Of a stretch of DNA of 43,989 nucleotides, positions 17,644 to 25,800 are shown piece by piece; the stretch's first letter is position 1; every line of letters starts with the position of its first letter. Position numbers and translations under genes: made by a program. The stretch covers positions 1 to 43,989 of the forward strand of contig NZ_JANLJJ010000030.1 of NCBI RefSeq assembly GCF_029255545.1, read 5' to 3'. The notes under the pieces are model-generated. The model saw nothing but the letters and a program-made list of their open reading frames with translations. It searched no databases and was not told the DNA's origin. The DNA comes from Ferrovibrio sp. (lineage in GTDB: Bacteria > Pseudomonadota > Alphaproteobacteria > Ferrovibrionales > Ferrovibrionaceae).

Positions 17644-18644
17644 CAGCTACCCGCCTTCTTGTCGAGCACCACCAGGTATTTCAGGCTGTCGACCTTGTCC
17701 TTGATCACACCGCTCTCGACGGTGAAATCGATCACCTTCTTGAAATCCTGCTTGTCCTGCGCGGAGAGCTGGTCGACCATCAGCATGCGCGGCAGCGGAA
17801 TGGTCATGGCCAGCTCCGGCGGCGTGAAGGTATTGCCCTTCAGCAGTTCGCGGGTGGTGGGATCCTGCTCGATATCCTTCAGCGCCTTGCGCCAGGCAGC
17901 CGAGAAACGCCGGGCAACATCCGGCTTCTCCTTCATGAACTTGCCGGTGATGGCGCCGCCGGCCATATAGGCATAAGCCTCTTCCCGGCCGATGATGTAT
18001 TTCGCCACCACGCCGGCCTCGACGGTCTTGGCCGCGCCGGTATTGTTCATCACCGTGGCATTGGGCTCGAGCGTATAGCCGATATCGAAGGTGCCGGCCT
18101 TCATGGCATCGACATGCAGGTTCATCGCCAGTTCGGTCAGCGTATAATCCGCGCCTTCCTTCAGGCCGACGGCGCCAAGCACGGCGCGCGCCATGGCCAT
18201 GTTGCCGGCGCCCGGGGCCGACATGATCTTCTTCGGCGAGCCCTTGAAATCCTTCACCGACGCCGCGGCGAGGCCGGGCCTGGCGACGAACTGCTCCATC
18301 TGGGCGAACTTGTTCTGCCCATAGAGCGATATGTAATGAACCAGCCCCTCCTTCTTGGTATTGGCGTTCATGCCATCGACAGTAACAAGATTGGCGCCGG
18401 CATCCAGATCGCCGGTCAGCATGCCCTGCACGATCGGCGGCGCGCCCATCAGCTTGACCATCTCGGCGTCGATATTCTGCTCCTTGAAATAACCGCGCTC
18501 GACCGCGACAAAATACGGCAGCGCGGAGGAGACCGGAAAGACGCCGACCTTCACCTTATCGGCGGCTTCGGCACCCTGGCCAAGGCCAAGGGCAATGAGC
18601 GTGGCGCCGGCTAGAGCGGCAATTCGGACAGAGCGGATGGTCAT
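17643..18644 (-). CDS. Periplasmic binding protein, NMT1/SsuA type
   Basis: A 333-residue solute-binding protein. A signal peptide covers about residues 1-27 with cleavage near AEA|AD. The mature part starts VKVGVFPVSSALPYFVAVERGYFKEQNID, the standard NMT1/SsuA opening. Members bind sulfonates, taurine, hydroxymethylpyrimidine, riboflavin precursors and aromatic acids. The ligand is unknown here. It lies 17 bases after the VOC gene and overlaps the ATPase gene as TGATG. The context with a ring hydroxylase and a barbiturase-like enzyme favours a heterocyclic or aromatic ligand over a sulfonate (inference); no sulfonatase is nearby. Confidence 0.87.
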   Translation of the reverse strand: MTIRSVRIAALAGATLIALGLGQGAEAADKVKVGVFPVSSALPYFVAVERGYFKEQNIDAEMVKLMGAPPIVQGMLTGDLDAGANLVTVDGMNANTKKEGLVHYISLYGQNKFAQMEQFVARPGLAAASVKDFKGSPKKIMSAPGAGNMAMARAVLGAVGLKEGADYTLTELAMNLHVDAMKAGTFDIGYTLEPNATVMNNTGAAKTVEAGVVAKYIIGREEAYAYMAGGAITGKFMKEKPDVARRFSAAWRKALKDIEQDPTTRELLKGNTFTPPELAMTIPLPRMLMVDQLSAQDKQDFKKVIDFTVESGVIKDKVDSLKYLVVLDKKAGS

Positions 18645-18661
18645 TGGTATCTCCTTGTCGG

Positions 18662-19153
18662 TCAGACGTATTCTTTTTGCGGGGAAACGAAGAAGCTGCT
18701 GCCAGCGACATAGCGGCGGCCGGGCGACATATCGGGTGGCGCGCCCTGCTCGGCACGACCGTCAAAGGTCAACTCAAGCTGCACGCCACTGGGATCATAA
18801 ACAAAGAGCTGCCAGTAGGTTGTGTTGGGCACGAGGAACTCACGCCAGTCCAGGCCGTGTTTCCTGAAGCGCGCGATGAAATCGTGATAGCCGACGCCGG
18901 TCAGCGAGATATGGTCAATGGCGCCAGTGCCGCTTGGCACCTGGCCATCGGCACCCAGTGCCGGGCCGCCGGCATAGACATGGATGATCGCTTCGCCCAC
19001 CGGCGTCGGGACAGCGATCCAGGCGCCGGGATACCCGAAATCGGGCCGCGTCACTTCCGACAGTCCGAGCACGTCACAATAAAACCAGCGGGTCCTTGCC
19101 AGATCCGCGGTTTTGATCGCCACATGGAACAGACCAGTGATGGTTCCCGACAT
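18662..19153 (-). CDS. VOC-superfamily protein (glyoxalase/extradiol dioxygenase fold)
   Basis: A 163-residue protein with the paired beta-alpha-beta-beta-beta modules of the vicinal oxygen chelate fold. Candidate metal ligands are His10 (LFHVAIKTADL), the His of GAIDHISLTGV and the Glu of GVQLELTF. Members include glyoxalases, extradiol ring-cleavage dioxygenases, epimerases and resistance proteins; I cannot say which this is. It is the first gene of the operon with the SsuABC-type transporter and FAD monooxygenase, so it could act on a hydroxylated ring product. The ATG at 19153 starts just before the first conserved strand. An ATG at 19168 would add five residues, and neither has a strong ribosome site. 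Confidence 0.7.
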   Translation of the reverse strand: MSGTITGLFHVAIKTADLARTRWFYCDVLGLSEVTRPDFGYPGAWIAVPTPVGEAIIHVYAGGPALGADGQVPSGTGAIDHISLTGVGYHDFIARFRKHGLDWREFLVPNTTYWQLFVYDPSGVQLELTFDGRAEQGAPPDMSPGRRYVAGSSFFVSPQKEYV

Positions 19154-19416
19154 AACACGCTGCGTCATCGATTTTGCTGTCCATTGCTGTGCATACAATG
19201 TGCCAGCCATGGCGATGGCAGGAATCCGGGCCTGACTCGGGCGTGTCACAGCTTTGCCGCGCAGCGGGTCAGACATGGGGTTGCAGACAGCCCATCACAG
19301 CAGCAGTCGACGCCCAATATTTAGGCGCACGCTCTTGCGGCATGCTGAATCGCCCGTGGAAACCGCCGGAATGCATCTTGCTTCTGCTGCAGCAGTCCGT
19401 TTGTGGAGTGCGATTG
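19154..19416. other. Divergent regulatory gap between the VOC operon and the ring-opening amidohydrolase
   Basis: This 263-base gap must hold promoters in both directions, but I find no convincing -35/-10 pair. A GGAG at 19405-19408 lies 8 bases before the amidohydrolase ATG and fixes that start. Near the VOC side GCATACAAT at 19191-19199 recalls a half of the palindromes at 13243 and 13318, but it is imperfect. No terminator or small RNA is visible. Confidence 0.4.
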
Positions 19417-20517
19417 ATGCAGGCTTTTGTTTACCGGCTCGCCATGAACCATCCTGGCGATCTCTCCGCCCTGACAGCCCTGTTTGATGCGGGGCAGCTT
19501 GATCCCGCCCATGTGGTGGCCGTGATCGGCAAGACCGAGGGCAATGGCGGCGTGAATGATTTCACCCGCGGTTATTTCACCCTGGCTTTTTCCAGCCTGC
19601 TGGCCGAGCGGACCGGCCGGCCACGCCAGGAGATTGTCGCAAGAATCCCCTGCGTATTGTCGGGCGGCACGGAGGGCGTCCTGTCGCCACATTATCTGGT
19701 GTTCGCGCGCAGGCCGGGCGGGCCGGCCGCTTCATCGGCGAAACGCCTGGCCATCGGGGTCGCCTTCAGTCCGCCGATGCGGCCCGAAGCCGTTGGCCGC
19801 ATGATGCATGTCGAGATGGTGGCGGAAACCGTTCGGCGCGCCATGACAGACGCCGGCATCGACGATCCGCGCGACGTGCATTTCGTGCAGGTGAAGGCAC
19901 CCTGCATCACTTCAGCCCGCGCGCAGGAAGCGGCTGCGCGTGGCGCCAGCGTGCTTACCGCCGATTCCAACCGCTCGATGGCCTATGCCAGGGTAGCCGG
20001 CACCTTTGGCGTAACGCTGGCGCTAGGGGATGCGCCTGTGGAACGGATCACCGAGGCGGCCATGTTCAACGACTATACTGTGCAATCCGACCGCGCCAGC
20101 ATCTCATCCGGCGTCGAGGTCGACTGCAACGAGGTGATCCTGCTGGGCAATTCCGCGCGCTGGCGCGGCGAGTTGGCCATCGCGCACCGGCCAATGCAGG
20201 ACGCGCTGGATATCGGGGCGGTTGCTGCGGTGCTGGATGATCTGGGCATCCGCGCCACGCCACAGGTCCCGGCAGCCGATGCGGTGCGGATTCACGGCGT
20301 GCTGGTGAAATGCGAGCCCGACCGGCGCGGTCAGGTGCGCGGCAACCGTCATACCATGCTGGACGACACCGACATCAATGCCCAGCGCCATATCCGCGGC
20401 GCGGTCGGCGGTCTGGTGGCAGGCATGCTGGGCGATGGCCGGATCTTCGTTTCCGGCGGGGCCGAACATCAGGGGCCCGATGGCGGCGGCCTGATCGCCG
20501 CCATCGCCCGGGTGTGA
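19417..20517 (+). CDS. Ring-opening amidohydrolase, cyanuric acid hydrolase/barbiturase family
   Basis: A 366-residue protein of the small AtzD/barbiturase family, which hydrolyses an amide bond inside a six-membered cyclic imide or ureide. The threefold repeated architecture shows three Lys/Ser pairs: Lys39 (GKTEGNGGVNDFTRGY) with Ser82 (LSGGTEGVLSPH), Lys160 (VQVKAPC) with Ser231 (RASISSGVE), and Lys298 (VKCEP) with Ser346 (VSGGAEHQGPDGGG). RGNRHTMLDDTDI is also typical. The length equals that of known members. I cannot tell cyanuric acid hydrolase, barbiturase or a new specificity apart without a tree. The ATG at 19417 has GGAG 8 bases upstream; an extension upstream is non-conserved. It is divergent from the VOC-ABC-monooxygenase operon and convergent with an acyl-CoA dehydrogenase, 4 bases away. 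Confidence 0.9.
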   Translation: MQAFVYRLAMNHPGDLSALTALFDAGQLDPAHVVAVIGKTEGNGGVNDFTRGYFTLAFSSLLAERTGRPRQEIVARIPCVLSGGTEGVLSPHYLVFARRPGGPAASSAKRLAIGVAFSPPMRPEAVGRMMHVEMVAETVRRAMTDAGIDDPRDVHFVQVKAPCITSARAQEAAARGASVLTADSNRSMAYARVAGTFGVTLALGDAPVERITEAAMFNDYTVQSDRASISSGVEVDCNEVILLGNSARWRGELAIAHRPMQDALDIGAVAAVLDDLGIRATPQVPAADAVRIHGVLVKCEPDRRGQVRGNRHTMLDDTDINAQRHIRGAVGGLVAGMLGDGRIFVSGGAEHQGPDGGGLIAAIARV

Positions 20518-20521
20518 ATCC

Positions 20522-21727
20522 TCAGAGTCCGAGGATCAGCTTTGACATGATGTTGCGCTGGATCTCGTTCGAGCCGGCGTAGATCGTCACCTTGCGCATG
20601 TTGAGATAGCGCGCGGCGACGCCATCGGCGTAATCAGGGCCGATGCCGGGTTCATTCCGGCCTTCGACCAGCGCCGTGTAGGGCGCGGCGTAATAGCCGA
20701 TCGCCTCGGCCGAGAGTTCACTGACCAGTTGTTGCAGCTCGGTGCCGCGCGTCTTCAGCATCGATGAGGCCGCACCGAGATTCTGGCCGCTCTTGGTGCC
20801 GCCCAGCACACGCAACTCCAGCATCTCCATGGCCATGATGCTCATCTCGGCCTCGGCCAGCTTGGCAGCGAAATCCGGATCGGCGGCCAGCGGGCGATCA
20901 TAGGCGCGTTCGGCCTTTGCAATCTTTTTAAGATGCGACAGATGGCGCTTGAGATGACCGGAATAGGCATTGCCGCGCTCGAATTCGAGCAGGTATTTGG
21001 CGCAGGTCCAGCCCTGGTTCAGTTCGCCGACCAGGTTCTCCTTCGGCACCTTCACGTCGTCGAAGAAAACCTGGTTAACTTCCTGCATGCCCTCGCTGGC
21101 CTCGTCGATCGTGACGATCGGCGTGACGGTGACGCCCGGCGACTTCATGTCGATCAGCAGGAAGGAAATGCCTTCCTGCGGCTTCTTGGTCTGGGCCGTG
21201 CGCACCAGGCAGAAGATCATGTCGGCATGCTGGGCCTCCGAGGTCCAGATCTTGCTGCCATTGCAGAGGAAATGATCACCCTTGTCCTCGGCCTTCATCT
21301 GAAGGCTGGCAAGATCGGAGCCGGAGCCGGGCTCGGAATAACCCTGGCACCACCAGGTGTTGCTGGCCAGGATATCGGGCAGGTATTTCGTCTTCTGCGC
21401 CTCGGTGCCGAATTTCATGATCACCGGCGCCAGCATGCGCGGACCGAAGGGCACCGTGATCGGCGCGCCGGCCGAACTCATCTCCTGCTCGTAGATATAA
21501 CGCTGGGTCGGCGTCCAGCCCGGGCCGCCGTATTCGACCGGCCAATTCGGCGCCAGCCAGCCCTTTTCGTTCAGGGCCTTCTGCCAGCGGATATGCAGAT
21601 GCTTGGCGATATAGCCGGTGCGGGTACGCGCCATGGCCTGACGCATCTCGCTGTCGAAATTCTGATCGATGAACCGGCGGACCTCGTCGCGGAAAGCCAG
21701 TTCCTCGGCTGTGAAATTCAGATCCAT
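20522..21727 (-). CDS. Acyl-CoA dehydrogenase
   Basis: A 401-residue FAD enzyme with the usual order: N-terminal helical domain, middle beta domain with WWCQGYSEPGSGSDLASLQ and GSKIWTSEAQHADM, and C-terminal helical domain ending TIYAGSNEIQRNIMSKLILGL. It oxidises an acyl-CoA to the enoyl-CoA and gives electrons to ETF. The WCQGYSEP form is common in members with branched or unusual acyl-CoAs rather than straight fatty acyl-CoAs (family impression). It stands alone on the minus strand with about 113 bases upstream. That gap holds a TATACA (21765-21760) that could be a -10 box. A link to the neighbouring catabolic block is possible but unproved. Confidence 0.88.
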   Translation of the reverse strand: MDLNFTAEELAFRDEVRRFIDQNFDSEMRQAMARTRTGYIAKHLHIRWQKALNEKGWLAPNWPVEYGGPGWTPTQRYIYEQEMSSAGAPITVPFGPRMLAPVIMKFGTEAQKTKYLPDILASNTWWCQGYSEPGSGSDLASLQMKAEDKGDHFLCNGSKIWTSEAQHADMIFCLVRTAQTKKPQEGISFLLIDMKSPGVTVTPIVTIDEASEGMQEVNQVFFDDVKVPKENLVGELNQGWTCAKYLLEFERGNAYSGHLKRHLSHLKKIAKAERAYDRPLAADPDFAAKLAEAEMSIMAMEMLELRVLGGTKSGQNLGAASSMLKTRGTELQQLVSELSAEAIGYYAAPYTALVEGRNEPGIGPDYADGVAARYLNMRKVTIYAGSNEIQRNIMSKLILGL

Positions 21728-21840
21728 TTCCTCGCCTCCGGACTTTCTGTTTGCGCCAATGTATAGCAGTCCGGCCCGGCCGCAAGATACGGTGGCCGAC
21801 CTGCCCTAGCGTCAAGTTTGCCGGATGAAGCGAAAAATCC

Positions 21841-22827
21841 TCAGGCTGCCGCCAACTCGGCCAGGCGCAGGCAGCGTGCGCTGTGCTGCGGACCGACGGC
21901 GACGGAGCCCGGCGCCTCGGCCAGGCAGGCCGCGGCGCTGAACCTGCAGCGCGGCGCGAAAGCGCAGCCGGGCGGCAAAGCTGCCAGGTCGGGCGGCGCA
22001 CCGGGAATGGCATCCAGCCGCGCGCCGGACATGGCATCATGGGCGCGTGAGGCCAGCAGGCCCTGGGTATAGGGATGGCGCGGATTGCGGATGATTTCGC
22101 GCACCGGCCCCGTCTCGACGATGCGGCCGGCATACATCACAGCGACCCGGTCGGCGACTTCCACCGCCACGCCGATGTCATGGGTAACAAGGATCACGGT
22201 AAGGCCCAGCTCACGCTGCAATTCGCGCAGCAGAAGGAGAATCTGGATTTGCACGGTGGCATCCAGCGCCGTGGTCGGTTCGTCGGCCAGCAGGATCTGC
22301 GGATTGCAGGCCAGCGCCAGGGCGATCATGGCGCGCTGGCGCATGCCGCCCGACATTTCATGGGGAAATGCCTGCAGCCGTCGCTCGGGTGACGGTATGC
22401 GCACCTTCTGCAGCAGGGCCAATGCCCGCGCCTGCGCCACGGCAAGCGTCGCTTTCTCATGCCGGCGGATCGCTTCCACGATCTGCGCCCCCACGGTATA
22501 GACCGGGTCGAGCGCCAGCAGCGGCTCCTGGAAGATCATCGAGGCGACCCTGCCGCGATAATCGGCCAGCGCACGACCTGAAAGCTTCAGCACATCCTGG
22601 CCGGCGGCAATCACACTGCCGTTCAGCCGGCTGCGATGCTTCGGATGCATGTTGAGCAGCGAGCGCAAGGTGACGCTCTTGCCCGAGCCGGACTCGCCCA
22701 GCAGGGCCACCACCTCGCCACGCTGCACCGAGAGGGTGACGCCATTCACCGCATGTACCGGCTTGCGCCCGCCGGTGAATGTAACCGTCAGGTCGCGGAT
22801 ATCGATCATCGGTGCGGCATCATTCAT
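21841..22827 (-). CDS. Peptide-type ABC transporter ATPase, DppD/OppD group
   Basis: A 328-residue ATPase with Walker A LLGESGSGKS, signature EMSGGMRQRAMIA, Walker B ILLADEPTTALD and H-loop LVTHDIGV. The C-terminal oligopeptide region has cysteines in GCAFAPRCRFSAAACLAEAPG, the iron-sulfur-like Cys cluster of OppD/DppD proteins. Its ATG at 22827 shares a base with the upstream ATPase stop (TGATG); a GTG one codon earlier is possible. It is the last gene of the five-gene transporter operon. Confidence 0.9.
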   Translation of the reverse strand: MNDAAPMIDIRDLTVTFTGGRKPVHAVNGVTLSVQRGEVVALLGESGSGKSVTLRSLLNMHPKHRSRLNGSVIAAGQDVLKLSGRALADYRGRVASMIFQEPLLALDPVYTVGAQIVEAIRRHEKATLAVAQARALALLQKVRIPSPERRLQAFPHEMSGGMRQRAMIALALACNPQILLADEPTTALDATVQIQILLLLRELQRELGLTVILVTHDIGVAVEVADRVAVMYAGRIVETGPVREIIRNPRHPYTQGLLASRAHDAMSGARLDAIPGAPPDLAALPPGCAFAPRCRFSAAACLAEAPGSVAVGPQHSARCLRLAELAAA

Positions 22828-23873
22828 CACGCCACCTCCAGGGCCGGCATGGCGGCCGGATGACCGGAGCCCGGCTGGCGCATCAGGCAGGCGACCCGTT
22901 GACCCGATGCGGCGTCTTCCAGTGCCGGTTCGACCTGGCTGCAGACCGACGCCACCGAACCGCAGCGGGTATGGAAACGGCAGCCGGATGGCGGATTGAT
23001 CGGGTTGGGCGGATCGCCATAGAGCGGCGCAGTTTCGGTGCGCGCGTCAGGATCCATCGCCGGCATCGAGGCCAGCAGAGCGGCGCTGTAGGGATGACTC
23101 GGCTGGGCGAAGACCTGCTGCGCCGAGCCGATCTCGGCCACCTTGCCCAGATACATCACCATCACGCGGTCGGCCATGAAACGGACCACGTTCAGGTCAT
23201 GTGAGATGAAGATATAAGTGAGGCCAAAGGCTTCCTTGAGGTCGAGCAGCAGGTTCAGCACCTGGGCTTCGACCGATTTGTCGAGAGCCGAGACTGCCTC
23301 GTCGAGGATCACCAGCCGCGGCTCAAGCGCCAGGGCGCGGGCGATGTTGATGCGCTGACGCTGGCCGCCGGAAAGCTCATGCGGATAGCGGCCGGCGAAA
23401 CGGGAGGGTTCCAGCCCCACCCGGGCCAGAAGGTCATGGGCCCGGCCCAATGCCTCGCGGCGCGGCACGCCATGGACGCGCGGGGCGAAAGCGATCGAAT
23501 CCTCGATGGTCAGGCGCGGATTGAGCGAGGCGTAGCTGTCCTGAAACACCATCTGCACCTGCCGGCGATAATCCGGCAGCGGCAGATCATGGCCGACGCT
23601 TTCGCCATCAAACACGATTTCACCATGGTCCGGCGGGATCAGGTGCATCAGCAGACGGGCCGTGGTCGACTTGCCGCAGCCGGACTCGCCGACGATCCCC
23701 AGCGTCTCGCCCTTCAGCAGGTCGAAATCAACGCCATCGACGGCGCGTACCACGGTCTTGCTGCGCCCCAGCAGGCCCTTGTTCACAGGAAAATGCTTGA
23801 TCAGGCGATTGACCGACAGCAGTGGCTGCCGTGGGCCGCCGCGGTCGCGCGGGTCATGCGGGACATCCTTCAT
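22827..23873 (-). CDS. Peptide-type ABC transporter ATPase, DppF/OppF group
   Basis: A 348-residue ATPase with Walker A IVGESGCGKST, Q-loop VQMVFQDSYASLNPR (the OppF/DppF form), signature ELSGGQRQRINIA and Walker B LVILDEAVSALDKSV. The Walker B motif has DEAVSALD, seen across the family. The C-terminus has the Cys motif SGCRFHTRCGSVASVCSQVEP. The ATG at 23873 lies 10 bases after the permease stop; a longer frame would begin inside that gene. It works with the DppD-type ATPase. The order A-B-C-F-D is slightly unusual, since the F-type gene comes before the D-type gene. Confidence 0.9.
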   Translation of the reverse strand: MKDVPHDPRDRGGPRQPLLSVNRLIKHFPVNKGLLGRSKTVVRAVDGVDFDLLKGETLGIVGESGCGKSTTARLLMHLIPPDHGEIVFDGESVGHDLPLPDYRRQVQMVFQDSYASLNPRLTIEDSIAFAPRVHGVPRREALGRAHDLLARVGLEPSRFAGRYPHELSGGQRQRINIARALALEPRLVILDEAVSALDKSVEAQVLNLLLDLKEAFGLTYIFISHDLNVVRFMADRVMVMYLGKVAEIGSAQQVFAQPSHPYSAALLASMPAMDPDARTETAPLYGDPPNPINPPSGCRFHTRCGSVASVCSQVEPALEDAASGQRVACLMRQPGSGHPAAMPALEVA

Positions 23874-23883
23874 GTCGGCCTCC

Positions 23884-24774
23884 TCATGTCCGTACGTCCA
23901 TGGCCGTGCGCAAGCCATCGGAGAACAGGTTGAAGGATATCGAGGTGATGAAGATCATCACGCCCGGCAGGGCGGCCACCAGTGGGCTGACATAGATCGC
24001 GGTACGCAGGGTATTGAGCATCAGGCCCCATTCCGGCTCCGGTGGACGTACGCCGAGGCCGAGAAAACTCAGGCCCGAGGCCAGGATCATCGAGACCGAG
24101 ATCAGGCTGGTGGCATAAACGAAGATCGGGCTCAGCACATTGCCCAGTACATGCACCCGCACGATGGTGAAGCCGTGGGCGCCGCTGGCCCGCGCGGCCT
24201 CGACATAATCGCGATTGCGAACCTGGGTGGTAACGCTTTCCGCCACGCGGGTAATCGGCGGAATGAACACGATGGTCAGAGAGACCAGCGCATTGGTCAG
24301 GCCCGCGCCCAGCGCGCCCGAAAGCGCCACGGCCAGCAGCACGGAGGGAAAGGCATAAAACACGTCAATGGTCCGCATGATGGCGGTATTGATGGCGCCA
24401 CCGACATAGCCGGCGAAAATGCCCAAGGCCGAGCCGAGGGCGAAGGCCGCCAGAACCGGGGTGACGCCCATGAACAGCGACAGTCGGGCGCCATAGATCA
24501 GGCGGGACAGCATGTCACGGCCCAGTTCGTCGGCGCCGAGCGGATAACCCGGTGTGCCGATCGGCTTCAGCCGGCGCAGCATCGAGCCCTTGATCGGATC
24601 GCCCGGCGCCAGGTAAGGCGCAAAGACCGCCATCAGCACCAGGGCCACGATGATCGCCAGCGCCACCATGGCGACCGGGTCGCGGCTCAGGCGCCGCGCG
24701 ACACCGCGCCAATAGCCCTCGGAGACCTGGATGGGTGTGATGGTCGCCCTGCTGTCCATTGCGCCAACGGCCAT
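23884..24774 (-). CDS. Peptide-type ABC transporter permease, DppC group
   Basis: A 296-residue inner-membrane protein. A cytoplasmic N-terminus of about 30 residues leads into a first membrane helix (MVALAIIVALVLMAVFAPYLAPGDP, the DppC hallmark), followed by five more helices. The EAA loop reads YVEAARASGAHGFTIVRVHVLGNVLSPI. It starts 3 bases after the DppB-type stop and pairs with it. Confidence 0.9.
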   Translation of the reverse strand: MAVGAMDSRATITPIQVSEGYWRGVARRLSRDPVAMVALAIIVALVLMAVFAPYLAPGDPIKGSMLRRLKPIGTPGYPLGADELGRDMLSRLIYGARLSLFMGVTPVLAAFALGSALGIFAGYVGGAINTAIMRTIDVFYAFPSVLLAVALSGALGAGLTNALVSLTIVFIPPITRVAESVTTQVRNRDYVEAARASGAHGFTIVRVHVLGNVLSPIFVYATSLISVSMILASGLSFLGLGVRPPEPEWGLMLNTLRTAIYVSPLVAALPGVMIFITSISFNLFSDGLRTAMDVRT

Positions 24775-24777
24775 GGT

Positions 24778-25731
24778 TCAGCTCCGCTGGATGCGCGGAT
24801 CGAGCGCCGTCTGCAGCACGTCGACCAGCAGGTTGAGCAGCACGAAGAACATCGCCAGCACCAGGATGGTGCCCTGCAGCAGCGGCAGGTCGCGCTGGAA
24901 GATCGCCGCGTTGAGCAGGAATCCGGTGCCCGGCCAGGAGAATACCGTCTCGATCAGGATCGAGCCCCCCAACAGATAACCGAGCTGCAACCCCATCACG
25001 GCCAGCGCGGTGGGTGCCGTGTTCTTCACCACATGACGGAAGATGCCGCGATCGGTCATGCCCTTGGCGGCCAGTGCCTGGATGAATTCCTGCGACAGGA
25101 TTTCGGCCACCAGGGCACGGATGGTACGGGCGATCACGCCCATTGGGATCACCGACATGGTGATTGCCGGCAGGATCAGATGGCGGATATGGTCCCAGTT
25201 CCAGGCCCAGTCGGCCGAGCCGCCCGGCCCGGCGCCGGTCGCCGGCAGCCAGTTAAGTTGCACCGAAAAGATGATCACCAGCACCATGCCGAGCCAGTAA
25301 TGCGGCACGCTGACACCGAGCACCGAGAGCGCCGAAGCCAGGCGGTCGACCGGCGAGCCGCGGTAATAGCCGGCGACAAAACCAAACAGGCAGCCGAAGA
25401 AGAAGCCGATGGCCGTTGCCACCGCCGAAAGGATCAAGGTGTTACTGACAGCGCGGGAAACCTCGGTCAGAACGGCACGGCCACTGGCGATCGAGGTGCC
25501 GAGATCACCAATCATCACCTTGCCAAGCCATATGACATATTGCACCGGCAGCGGCTTGTCGAAGCCGTAAGCGGCGCGCATTGCCGCCTGCTGCTCTGCA
25601 CTGGCATCAATTGGCATCACAGCGGTCAGCGGATCGCCGGGCGTGATATGCACCAGCAGGAAGCAGACGACGCTGACGCCGAAAGCGACCGGCAGGACAT
25701 ACAGCAGCCGCTTGAGGGTATAAATCAGCAT
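24778..25731 (-). CDS. Peptide-type ABC transporter permease, DppB group
   Basis: A 317-residue inner-membrane permease with six hydrophobic segments. The N-terminus MLIYTLKRLLYVLPVAFGVSV and the following HITPGDP motif are diagnostic of DppB/OppB. The EAA loop reads QALAAKGMTDRGIFRHVVKNTAP. The ATG at 25731 is chosen because it gives the family start; the open frame goes further up but is not conserved and overlaps a hairpin. Confidence 0.9.
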   Translation of the reverse strand: MLIYTLKRLLYVLPVAFGVSVVCFLLVHITPGDPLTAVMPIDASAEQQAAMRAAYGFDKPLPVQYVIWLGKVMIGDLGTSIASGRAVLTEVSRAVSNTLILSAVATAIGFFFGCLFGFVAGYYRGSPVDRLASALSVLGVSVPHYWLGMVLVIIFSVQLNWLPATGAGPGGSADWAWNWDHIRHLILPAITMSVIPMGVIARTIRALVAEILSQEFIQALAAKGMTDRGIFRHVVKNTAPTALAVMGLQLGYLLGGSILIETVFSWPGTGFLLNAAIFQRDLPLLQGTILVLAMFFVLLNLLVDVLQTALDPRIQRS

Positions 25732-25764
25732 GGGCGGCCCGTCATGGTGATACAGGAGACTGTC

Positions 25765-25794
25765 GCGTCCGGCCCCGCAGACGGGGCCGGACGC
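25765..25794 (-). promoter_or_regulatory. Intercistronic hairpin between binding-protein and DppB-type genes
   Basis: Perfect 12-bp inverted repeat, GCGTCCGGCCCC (25765-25776) and GGGGCCGGACGC (25783-25794), with a 6-base loop. It lies 6 bases after the binding-protein stop, with no T tract. As in the Liv-type operon, a likely role is protecting the upstream mRNA so the binding protein is made in excess. Confidence 0.7.
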
Positions 25795-25800
25795 CAAGCA

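Noticed and set aside
19183-19199. Third operator copy near the VOC gene (ATTG...CAAT with GCATACAAT)
   Set aside because: Only the outer four bases are symmetric and the core spacing differs from ATGTATACAT. It is kept only as a weak hint in the gap entry.
21757-21765. CAATGTATA upstream of the acyl-CoA dehydrogenase, matching nine bases of the palindrome region
   Set aside because: A nine-base match is expected by chance at about this frequency in a window of this size, and the second half of the palindrome is absent.
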